In this document: positions 57,610 to 64,000 of the stretch, in pieces | Layout of the letters: the number at the start of each line of letters is the position of its first letter | How positions within the stretch are numbered: the stretch's first letter is position 1 | Origin: Psychromarinibacter sediminicola | GTDB taxonomy: Bacteria > Pseudomonadota > Alphaproteobacteria > Rhodobacterales > Rhodobacteraceae | Assembly (NCBI RefSeq): GCF_029168335.1 | Contig: NZ_JARGYC010000022.1 | Location: forward strand, 1-64,000 | Length of the DNA stretch: 64,000 nt | Direction: 5' to 3' | Notes under the pieces: generated by a model | Told to the model about the DNA's origin: nothing | Databases searched by the model: none | The model's input: the letters and a program-made list of their open reading frames with translations, nothing else | Program-made: the position numbers and the translations under genes

Positions 57610-57635
57610 GGTCTCCGTCCGGCGCCTCCCGCACC

Positions 57636-57845
57636 CTGAATGTGATCTACGACGTCACAAAGGAATGGCTGGAGGACGTCATCGATACCTCTATCAGCGG
57701 TCGATGCGTGGCCCGCGAGCTTGGGCAGCTCGTTGTCCGGCATGGCGTTTCCGAATTGATCGTCAGCAATCGCGGCCCCGGAGCGCGTCTTGGACGCCAT
57801 GCCCGAGTGGACGAAGAAGGCCGGCGGGATCAGTTCCACAGGCGG
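57636..57845 (+). pseudogene. Remnant of an IS3-family transposase (OrfB part)
   Basis: The segment LNVIYDVTKEWLEDVIDTSI, SGRCVARELGQLVVRHGVSE and LIVSNRGPE with, after a frameshift, a continuation EWTKKAGG matches the rve integrase core of IS3-type OrfB (normally ending the strand with SDNGTEF). The catalytic DDE residues are partly lost. It abuts the IS110 remnant, so one element probably inserted into or next to the other before both decayed. Confidence 0.75.
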
Positions 57846-57868
57846 TTCACACTCCGCTGCGCCCCCGT

Positions 57869-59086
57869 TCAAGTGCATCTCAGCAATCGCTCCATCACGT
57901 CCGACTGCAGCCGCGTCGGATGCCAGTCGCGGCGCGTGGTGACGCATATGATCCTACGGGTGAGTGGCAGGGCGAGATCGAGAGCGGTCAGCAAGCCCTG
58001 TTGTTCTTCGTATAGCACCCGGCGCCGCGAAAGCAGGGTCAGGCGGTCCGTCCGCGCGAGCACGGCGCGCACGATCACCAGCGACGACGTCGTTATCAGT
58101 CCGCTCTCGACGGAATGGCCCTCGAACAGCTTTTCGAAGTCGCTCCGTGTCGGGGCGCCGGAGCGCGGGGCGATCCAAGGATAGCGGACAAGATCGTCGA
58201 GTGTCAGGTCGCGCCGGCCGGCCAGGGGGTGATCCTTGCGAGCGAAGACCGAAAGTTCGTCGGAAAACAGCACGTGCTCTTCCAGATCCCCGGACAGGTC
58301 GGCACCGCGCGAGGCACCCAGCACGATGTCGAGCGCGCCGCGACGCAAGGCGCGCGTCAGGGTCTCGTAGTCCGCCTCGACCAGCTCGAGAGAAACGCCA
58401 GGGTCCGTATCGCAGATGTCGGCGACGACGTCGGGCAGAATATCGGTCCGGGCAATCGGTATGGCCCCCAGGCGGACCTGCCCGGAGGAAGCGCCGGCAT
58501 GATCGTCGAGATCTGCCCACGCGGCCTGCAGCTCGGCCAGCGCTAGTCCGGCCAGCCGGGCCATATGGTCGCCGATCCGGGTGGTTTCAATCGAGGTTCC
58601 GGTCCACCTGACCAGATGCGTGCCGACGAGGTCGGAGAACTCGCGCATACTGCGATGAAGTGCTGGCGCGGACATTCCGAGGGCTCGTGCGGCGGCGGCA
58701 TAGCCCTTGGCCCGGTCGAGCTCGACCAACCCCCCGAGATGTACCATTTTCAGCCGGTTATCGAAGACGCCCGCGTTCCGGACCCATTTCTTCATCCCCT
58801 CCAGCGTCGCGAACATGCGCTGTGTCCGGCGCAAGAGAATACGCCCCTCGTCGGCAAGGTCCATGCCGTGGCGACCACGCGCAAACACCCTGCGGCCCAG
58901 CAATGTCTCGAGTTTTCTGAGCGCTTGCGAGATCGCGGACTGCGTCACTCCAACCGCGATGGCTGCCTCGTGCTGGCTGCCGCATTGCGCGACGGCCGCG
59001 AATATCCGCAAATGCCGGAGGTTCAAGCTCGGCTCCGCCCGGACCAGCGAAACGGTGTTCTCGGAGGCGCCAACCATGACTCTCAT
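57869..59086 (-). CDS. LysR-family regulator with two N-terminal HTH domains (TTT system 3)
   Basis: About 405 residues, some 100 longer than a normal LysR protein. A first HTH (about 20-85) reads LRHLRIFAAVAQCGSQHEAA then VGVTQSAISQALRKLETLLG. A second HTH-like unit (about 112-178) follows: LVELDRAKGYAAAARALGMS then APALHRSMREFSDLVGTHLV and RWTGTSIETTRIGDHMARLA. The effector-binding domain covers about 200-400 (GQVRLGAIPIARTDILPDVV). This double-HTH LysR architecture is uncommon. ATG at 59086 or 59077 is the start; neither has a ribosome binding site. It diverges from TTT system 3 and probably controls it. Confidence 0.88.
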   Translation of the reverse strand: MRVMVGASENTVSLVRAEPSLNLRHLRIFAAVAQCGSQHEAAIAVGVTQSAISQALRKLETLLGRRVFARGRHGMDLADEGRILLRRTQRMFATLEGMKKWVRNAGVFDNRLKMVHLGGLVELDRAKGYAAAARALGMSAPALHRSMREFSDLVGTHLVRWTGTSIETTRIGDHMARLAGLALAELQAAWADLDDHAGASSGQVRLGAIPIARTDILPDVVADICDTDPGVSLELVEADYETLTRALRRGALDIVLGASRGADLSGDLEEHVLFSDELSVFARKDHPLAGRRDLTLDDLVRYPWIAPRSGAPTRSDFEKLFEGHSVESGLITTSSLVIVRAVLARTDRLTLLSRRRVLYEEQQGLLTALDLALPLTRRIICVTTRRDWHPTRLQSDVMERLLRCT

Positions 59087-59102
59087 TATCAACTACTTAT
59101 CA
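59086..59102. promoter_or_regulatory. TTATCA direct repeat at the lysR start
   Basis: TTATCA occurs at 59086-59091 and 59097-59102, eleven bases apart, one helical turn. On the minus strand the first copy forms TGATAATG with the start codon. TTGACG lies 18 bp before the nearer TGATAA on the minus strand, so this may be the promoter of the regulator and its own binding site. Confidence 0.35.
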
Positions 59103-59212
59103 CGAATACCGTCAATTCCATTTTCGGTGTACGACGCCGAAGCATAGGACTCCGAGCAAGGAAGCGCGCTGCCCGGCAAGGCAGATGCAGTGACTGGAGG
59201 AGGAATACGATC

Positions 59213-59662
59213 TTGCAACAGCGGATGCGTCCGAACCTATCGGAGCTTGTGGCATGTGCGGCAAATGCGGTCTTTGGGCTGACCGCGCTGGTGATCGCAC
59301 TCGGCTACGAGCTGGGCAGCGTGCGCCGGATGGGGCCGGGTTTCTTCCCGGTGGCCGTCTGCGTGACGGTCATGGCGCTGGCGGTGGCCACGGCGATCGA
59401 AAGCCTCGGGGCGCCGGTCGAACGGTCCTCGACGGCGTGGCGCCCGCTATTGTTCATCAGCCTGGCTGTTATCGTCTGGACGCAACTGATCGACAGTCTC
59501 GGTCTCGTGCCGTCGACGGTGGCGCTGATCGTGATCTCGTCGCTCGCAAAACCGCCGTTCCGGCCCGTGTCGATGCTTCTGCTTTCGACGGGCATCTGCA
59601 TTGCCGGCTACCTGATCTTCATCTCCGGGCTGCGCATGCCCTTGACATTGTTCGGGCGCTAA
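59213..59662 (+). CDS. TTT permease small subunit, TctB family (system 3)
   Basis: A 149-residue protein with four membrane helices (about 12-32, 40-60, 76-110, 122-145). LGSVRRMGPGFFPVAVCVTV carries the TctB motif (RMGPGFFP). TTG at 59213 is chosen because GGAGGAGG lies eight bases upstream; ATG at 59225 is the alternative. It ends directly against the tctA start (TAAATG). First gene of TTT system 3. Confidence 0.88.
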   Translation: MQQRMRPNLSELVACAANAVFGLTALVIALGYELGSVRRMGPGFFPVAVCVTVMALAVATAIESLGAPVERSSTAWRPLLFISLAVIVWTQLIDSLGLVPSTVALIVISSLAKPPFRPVSMLLLSTGICIAGYLIFISGLRMPLTLFGR

Positions 59663-61186
59663 ATGTCGGACACCTTCTTGAATCTCGGTCTGGGATTCCA
59701 GACGGCGCTGAGCCTGGAAAACCTGATGTTTTGCATGTTCGGCGTGACTCTCGGCACATTCGTCGGGGTTCTGCCAGGCATCGGGGCACTGGCGACCATC
59801 TCGATGTGCCTGCCGTTGACCTTCTATCTCGACCCTGTCTCTGCGATCATCATGCTGGCGGGCATCTTTTACGGGGCGCAGTACGGCAGCTCCACCGCCT
59901 CGATCCTGCTGAACCTGCCGGGCAGCGCGCCGGCGGCCGTCACTTGCCTCGACGGCTATCCGATGGCCCAGCAGGGCCGGTCCGGGGTCGCACTGTTCCT
60001 GACCACGATCGCATCGTTTATCGGCGGGTCGTTCTCGATCATGCTCATGATCGTCTTCGCGCCGATGCTCGCCAGCGTAGCGATAAGCTTTTCCTCGGCC
60101 GAGTACTTTTCGATCATGGTGCTGGCGCTCGTCGCGGCCTCGACCCTGTCGAACGGGTCTTTCCTGAAGGGCGTCACCATGACGGCGGTCGGCATCCTGC
60201 TGGGTCTTGTGGGCACCGACATCAGTTCTGGCACCGCTCGCTTCACCTTCGGGTCGGTCACGCTGTCGGACGGGATAAGCCTCGTGGCGCTGGCCATGGG
60301 TCTGTTCGGGATCTCGGAAATCCTCACGAACCTTTCGCGCGGGAACTACACGGCGATCGACCCGCGCTCGATCACCCTGCGTTCCCTGATCCCGACGCGG
60401 GCGGATATGCGCCGGTTCTGGCCGTCTTCGGGGCGCGGCACATTGATCGGATCCGTGGTGGGTATCCTTCCGGGCACCGGACCTACCATCGCGACCTTCA
60501 TGTCCTACGCGGCCGAGAAGCGGATCGCGAAGGATTCCTCGATCTTCGGCAAAGGCGCGATCGAGGGAGTCGCCGCGCCCGAATCCGCCAATAACTCCTC
60601 GGTCCAGGCCGCATTCATCCCAACCCTCACGCTTGGAATTCCGGGCGACGCGATCATGGCGGTGATGCTGGGGGCCCTGATGTTGCACGGCATCACGCCC
60701 GGCCCGCAGCTGATCATCAACCAGCCGGAACTGTTCTGGGGTGTCATCGCCAGCTTCTGGATCGGCAACCTCTTCCTGCTGGTACTCAACATTCCGATGA
60801 TCGGGCTTTGGGTGCGGCTGCTGACCGTGCCTTACCACATTCTCTATCCGGCCATGCTGTTCTTCATCTGCATCGGCGTCTACAGCGTGAACAATTCCAG
60901 CTTCGACGTGCTGATCGCCCTGATCTTCGGTGTGCTGGGCTATGGGATGATGAAATTCGGTTTCTCTCCCGCGCCGCTGCTTCTGGGCTTCGTGCTGGGG
61001 CCGCTGCTGGAGGAGCACTTCCGCCGCGCGCTGCTTCTTTCACGTGGCGATCTGACCGTCTTTGTCATGCGGCCCGTCAGCCTGCTGTTCCTGGCACTTA
61101 CCCTTCTCGTGCTGCTGCTGTCGATGCGCTGGTTCCGAACGCTGCCACGCCGGTTCGGGCGCAAGGCGCTTCAACGCAACGAATGA
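59663..61186 (+). CDS. TTT permease large subunit, TctA family (system 3)
   Basis: A 507-residue permease with about twelve helices. Motifs: LGTFVGVLPGIGALATISMC (about 30-49), GAQYGSSTASILLNLPGSAP (about 71-90), CLDGYPMAQQGRSGVALFLT and VAAPESANNSSVQAAFIPTL (about 312-331). It resembles the system 1 TctA more than that of system 2 (same length, same CLDGYPMA segment). It follows tctB without a gap and precedes tctC by 26 bp. Confidence 0.93.
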   Translation: MSDTFLNLGLGFQTALSLENLMFCMFGVTLGTFVGVLPGIGALATISMCLPLTFYLDPVSAIIMLAGIFYGAQYGSSTASILLNLPGSAPAAVTCLDGYPMAQQGRSGVALFLTTIASFIGGSFSIMLMIVFAPMLASVAISFSSAEYFSIMVLALVAASTLSNGSFLKGVTMTAVGILLGLVGTDISSGTARFTFGSVTLSDGISLVALAMGLFGISEILTNLSRGNYTAIDPRSITLRSLIPTRADMRRFWPSSGRGTLIGSVVGILPGTGPTIATFMSYAAEKRIAKDSSIFGKGAIEGVAAPESANNSSVQAAFIPTLTLGIPGDAIMAVMLGALMLHGITPGPQLIINQPELFWGVIASFWIGNLFLLVLNIPMIGLWVRLLTVPYHILYPAMLFFICIGVYSVNNSSFDVLIALIFGVLGYGMMKFGFSPAPLLLGFVLGPLLEEHFRRALLLSRGDLTVFVMRPVSLLFLALTLLVLLLSMRWFRTLPRRFGRKALQRNE

Positions 61187-61212
61187 CCGACGACAACCCA
61201 AGGGAGGACACC

Positions 61213-62202
61213 ATGAAACTGATCACAATGACCCGCCGCGCCGCTGCGGCATCGCTACTGGCGATGACAGGCGCCGCCATTGCGCCGGCCGCCGTCGCGC
61301 AGGAGGATTTCCCGACAAAGCCGGTGCGCATCCTCGTGCCCTTCGGCCCCGGCGGACTGGCCGACATCACCATGCGCCTTGCGGCCGAGAAGTTTCGCGA
61401 GATCCTGGGCCAGCAATTCGTCGTCGAGAACCACCCCGGTGCGGGTGGCGTGGCGGCAGCCAACGAGCTTCTTAAGGCAGAGCCGGACGGGCACACGCTG
61501 ATCGTGATGTCCAACGGCACGACCATCGCGACCTCGTTGTTCGAGACCCTCGGTTACGACCCTCAGGAGCAGTTCGCGCCGATCTCCACGCTGGCCTGGT
61601 TCGACCTTGGCTTCTTCGTGAACCCGGAGAGCGACTATGAGGAGCTGACCGACGTTGTCAGCTACGCGCAGGAAAACCCGGGGATGCTGAACATCGGCAC
61701 CATCAACCCGGGCAGCACACAGAACCTGTCGGCCGAGTATTTCGTGGCCGTCACCGGGATCGACGCGAACATCATCACCTACCGCACGTCGCCCGACATC
61801 CTCGCGGCGCTGATCCGCGGCGAGATCGACCTCGTGTTCGAGTCCCCGACCGCCTTCGCCTCGGCGATGGAGAGCGGGCAGGCCAAGATCCTGGCCACGA
61901 CGGGGTCGCAACGCAACCCGTCGCTGCCCGATGTGCCGACGGCCGAGCAGGCCGGGGTCGAGGGCTACCAGGTCGAGGGATGGAATGCTCTCTGGACGCT
62001 GGCCGGTACGCCGGAGCCTGTGATCGAAACCCTGCACGAGGCGATCGTCGAGGTGGCGAACATGCCGGAGATCCAGGAACGGTTCGCCGAGCTGAACACG
62101 CGCGCCCAGCCGCTCACGCCCGAAGAGATGGCCGAGCGCTTCGAGGCCGACCGGGCACAATGGGCTCAGGTCATCGAAGACGCCGGCATCGAGACGCGCT
62201 GA
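61213..62202 (+). CDS. TTT periplasmic binding protein, TctC/Bug family (system 3)
   Basis: A 329-residue exported protein. The signal peptide contains RRAAAASLLAMTGAAIAPAA, cleaved near VAQ-EDF. The Bug domain reads FPTKPVRILVPFGPGGLADI, VVENHPGAGGVAAANELLKA and GHTLIVMSNGTTIATSLFET. ATG at 61213 follows AGGGAGGAC. It is the third gene of the operon, after the permease genes, the opposite order to systems 1 and 2. Confidence 0.92.
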   Translation: MKLITMTRRAAAASLLAMTGAAIAPAAVAQEDFPTKPVRILVPFGPGGLADITMRLAAEKFREILGQQFVVENHPGAGGVAAANELLKAEPDGHTLIVMSNGTTIATSLFETLGYDPQEQFAPISTLAWFDLGFFVNPESDYEELTDVVSYAQENPGMLNIGTINPGSTQNLSAEYFVAVTGIDANIITYRTSPDILAALIRGEIDLVFESPTAFASAMESGQAKILATTGSQRNPSLPDVPTAEQAGVEGYQVEGWNALWTLAGTPEPVIETLHEAIVEVANMPEIQERFAELNTRAQPLTPEEMAERFEADRAQWAQVIEDAGIETR

Positions 62203-62225
62203 GACAAGGAGGAGCGTGCAGCGAC

Positions 62226-63059
62226 ATGGACCAGGGCACGAACACCGGTGGCGATGATCTCATGGTCGATTGCCACGCTCACATCTTCCAATCCAGCATG
62301 CCGCTGCGCGACAAGCCGCGGCATGCGCCCACCTACGACTACACGCTGGCCGACTACGCGAAGGCGCTCGACGCGCATGGCGTGCACCTGGCCGTACTCG
62401 CCGCCGCCAGCCCGTGGGCCGACTACAACGACTTTCTCGTCGACTCGATCAACGGGAACCCACGCTTCCGGGGCACAGTGATCCTGGAACCCACGGTCGA
62501 GCGCTACGTACTCGACTTCATGGCGCGCGCCGGTGTCGTGGGAGTGCGGATGCATATGATCGGGCTGGATCGGATGCCCGACATCACCACCTTCGAATAC
62601 CGCCGGATGTTCCGGCGGATCCGCGACCAGGGTTGGCACATTCACTTGCATTGCGCCGGCCCCGATCTGCCCGATATCCTGCCGGTGTTCGAGCGTGCCG
62701 GCGTCGATCTCGTCGTCGATCACCTCGGGCGGCCGGACCCTGGCCTGGGAGTCAACTGCGCGGGCTTCAAGGCCCTGCTGAGGACGCTCGAGAACGGGCG
62801 AACCTGGGTCAAGGCGTCGGGGCACGGCCGGATCGGGCCAGCCGCAACCGATTATCTGAAGGCGCTTGTCCGGCACTCGGGCGACACCCGCCTTGTCTGG
62901 GGGAGCGATTGCCCTTTCGTCGGCGAGGAGGAAATGACCTATCAAAGCACGCTCGATTGGCTTCACGATGCCGTGCCCGACCCTCAGAGCCGGCGACGCA
63001 TCCTCGGACTGAACGCCATTGACCTCTATTTCAAGGGACAAACGGCACCGGCCTTGTAA
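62226..63059 (+). CDS. Amidohydrolase (LigI / 2-pyrone-4,6-dicarboxylate lactonase-like)
   Basis: A 277-residue TIM-barrel amidohydrolase of the amidohydrolase 2 group. VDCHAHIF (His-X-His, about 17-20) is the first metal/active site motif; HLHCAGPDLPDIL (about 141), VVDHLGRPDPGLG (about 162) and LVWGSDCPFVG (Asp at about 224) complete the usual set. Such enzymes open lactones of dicarboxylates or decarboxylate aromatic acids; LigI-type lactonases are frequent partners of TTT systems. It is 23 bp after tctC3 with AGGAGGAG in the gap, so it should act on the acid imported by TTT system 3. Confidence 0.87.
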   Translation: MDQGTNTGGDDLMVDCHAHIFQSSMPLRDKPRHAPTYDYTLADYAKALDAHGVHLAVLAAASPWADYNDFLVDSINGNPRFRGTVILEPTVERYVLDFMARAGVVGVRMHMIGLDRMPDITTFEYRRMFRRIRDQGWHIHLHCAGPDLPDILPVFERAGVDLVVDHLGRPDPGLGVNCAGFKALLRTLENGRTWVKASGHGRIGPAATDYLKALVRHSGDTRLVWGSDCPFVGEEEMTYQSTLDWLHDAVPDPQSRRRILGLNAIDLYFKGQTAPAL

Positions 63060-63201
63060 GCGGCTTGCCGTCAGGTACGGGCGTTGGAAACGGCTTTCTG
63101 ATGCGGGTTGTCATCGTGGCCTTGGCTACTGACGACGACAAAGACGCTCCACTCGGTCTTGGAGCCAGTCGTTGGTCCACTATACACGCAGCCTGACAAC
63201 C

Positions 63202-63254
63202 GCAATCGCCCGCCCCGCTGCGCGAGAGGAAGGCTCCGCGCGTCGGGCGATTGC
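63202..63254. repeat. 11-bp perfect inverted repeat
   Basis: GCAATCGCCCG (63202-63212) and CGGGCGATTGC (63244-63254) are exact inverted copies around 31 nt. The arm GCAATCGCC also occurs in the hairpin at 11187-11195. It lies in the 257-bp gap between the amidohydrolase and the rhodanese-like gene; I see no gene there. Confidence 0.5.
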
Positions 63255-63316
63255 TCAACCTGCGGCATCTGGCGTAAACACCAACCGGACTCCGGTCGCG
63301 GCTGGATGAAAGTTCA

Positions 63317-63607
63317 GTGGCAGGTCACGACGAGGACGTTGTCCTGATCGAGGTGCTTTCGGAAGAGGCGTTCGAGAACTTTCATCTGCCGGAGGCGATC
63401 AACATCCCGCTCTCGGCGGACGACTTCGACGAACGGGTTCAACAGGCGGCACAGAAGGAGGACCAGGTCGTCGTTTACTGCAAGGACTTCGAATGTGATG
63501 CATCGCCTCGTGCTGCCGCGCGTCTGGATGAGTTGGGATATACCGATGTACTCGACTATGCCGCCGGAAAGGACGACTGGCGCGCGGCGGGTTTTCCGGT
63601 GGAGTAG
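63317..63607 (+). CDS. Rhodanese-like domain protein
   Basis: A 96-residue single rhodanese domain: VVLIEVLSEEAFENFHLPEA followed by INIPLSADDFDERVQQAAQK, then VVVYCKDFECDASPRAAARL with the likely catalytic cysteine in VYCKDFEC (about 54, with a second Cys at 59), ending YAAGKDDWRAAGFPVE. These proteins transfer sulfane sulfur or act as redox sensors. GTG at 63317 is the first start in frame after a stop near 63275, but homologous phrases (RLDESS) seem to precede it, so the N-terminus may be truncated. It stands alone between two non-coding stretches. Confidence 0.75.
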   Translation: MAGHDEDVVLIEVLSEEAFENFHLPEAINIPLSADDFDERVQQAAQKEDQVVVYCKDFECDASPRAAARLDELGYTDVLDYAAGKDDWRAAGFPVE

Positions 63608-63788
63608 TGTTACCGGCACGCCATCGCGAATGGGTTCCGGCGGTGTAAAGGACTTCTTCTATATCGGCCAGTAACAGAGGGCGCCGTAGTGCTCCATCGC
63701 AACGCGAGCGGGGCTTCGGCGGAGTTCCAATAACGTCTCCAAATCATCCATAGCCTGGATCGAACGGCTCTTGAAGCGGCTGTCTTGA

Positions 63789-64000
63789 GCCGTCTGTCGC
63801 AGTCCCCCGAAGCTCGAAGGACTGGCCCGCACGCTCGCCGTGGACCCGGCGTGGCTCCAGTTCGGCACGACACCGGAATCTTCGCACGTCGAGCCCGGAG
63901 CGGCGGCGCGCCAGGCGCAGGGCGCGACCCTCTGGCTCGCCGGCATGATTAGCCTCACCGGCTCGGGCGGCAACGTGGCTTTCGCTGATCCGGCGACCGG
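63789..64000 (+). pseudogene. Fragment of an XRE-type repressor at the window edge
   Basis: The open frame from 63789 reads PKLEGLARTLAVDPAWLQFG at 63807-63866, the end of the helix-turn-helix of a prophage-type repressor (normally preceded by the recognition helix). The stretch after it (ARQAQGATLWLAGMISLTGS) is not recognised and runs off the window. No start codon or first HTH half is seen in frame, so it is either a remnant or a frameshifted gene. The interval 63608-63788 shows no gene; a 30-codon minus-strand frame there is not recognisable. Confidence 0.45.

Overview
This is a high-GC chromosomal window from an alphaproteobacterium, most likely a marine member of the Rhodobacteraceae (Roseobacter-like). 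The support is: a Rhodobacter-type rpoE-chrR pair with TGATCC-N18-TAAG type promoter elements, a GTTC-N7-GTTC type LexA site at dnaE2, C1-G72 tRNA-Pro, the rlmH/rsfS and gpmI/envC/ctpA neighbourhoods, a full C-P lyase operon, and three TctABC-type tripartite tricarboxylate transporter (TTT) systems. No ribosomal RNA, phage module or plasmid replication gene is visible.

Layout. 0-5.4 kb: an XRE regulator, the error-prone polymerase dnaE2 flanked by two copies of a palindromic repeat, a secreted protein coupled to rppH. 5.4-14.6 kb: an MFS exporter, a PepSY / cytochrome b561 / membrane LuxR operon, ctpA-envC-gpmI, a GNAT enzyme, rlmH-rsfS. 14.8-18.4 kb: YihY and MscS membrane proteins, a lipoprotein, a DUF2975-XRE pair. 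18.6-25.4 kb: the leucine genes leuC, leuD and leuB with two unrelated genes between leuD and leuB, a DMT exporter and tRNA-Pro(CGG). 25.5-31.3 kb: TTT system 1 with a sulfatase inside the operon, divergent from a LysR regulator whose palindromic site lies between them. 31.4-35.8 kb: an unusual three-gene cluster of membrane-anchored sensor/effector-like proteins (Rossmann-Rossmann-RyR-SLOG fusion; TM protein with an LRSF-type domain; Cys-rich exported tail protein), the best candidate for an undescribed conflict or nucleotide-signalling system. 36-41.5 kb: SDR, CFA-synthase-like methyltransferase, DUF1365 and flavin amine oxidase in a tightly overlapped operon, divergent from rpoE-chrR, with two RpoE-like promoters whose -35 boxes form one palindrome. 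41.5-51.4 kb: the phosphonate C-P lyase region (phnGHI...JK..L N, phnM, 2H-phosphoesterase DUF1045, regulator phnF), interrupted by a DMT transporter, a CorA-like transporter and a small opposite-strand gene; phnCDE are absent from the window. 51.4-57.9 kb: a degraded junction, then TTT system 2 with a sialidase-like protein and an SDR, then remnants of IS110 and IS3 transposases. 57.9-63.1 kb: TTT system 3 with a LysR regulator carrying two HTH domains and an amidohydrolase. 63.1-64 kb: a rhodanese-like protein and a fragment of an XRE regulator at the edge.

How they work together. The window alternates housekeeping blocks with accessory catabolic cassettes. Each TTT cassette pairs a periplasmic binding protein and a membrane permease with one different hydrolase (sulfatase, BNR sialidase-like, LigI-type amidohydrolase) and, in two cases, a LysR regulator, which suggests uptake and first-step degradation of three different organic acids. 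The RpoE-ChrR module and its divergent lipid-modifying operon look like a singlet-oxygen response unit. Stop-start overlaps (ATGA, GTGA, TGATG) are the rule in nearly every operon, so translational coupling is widespread. All functions are inferred from reading sequence and recalled family knowledge; no database search was run.
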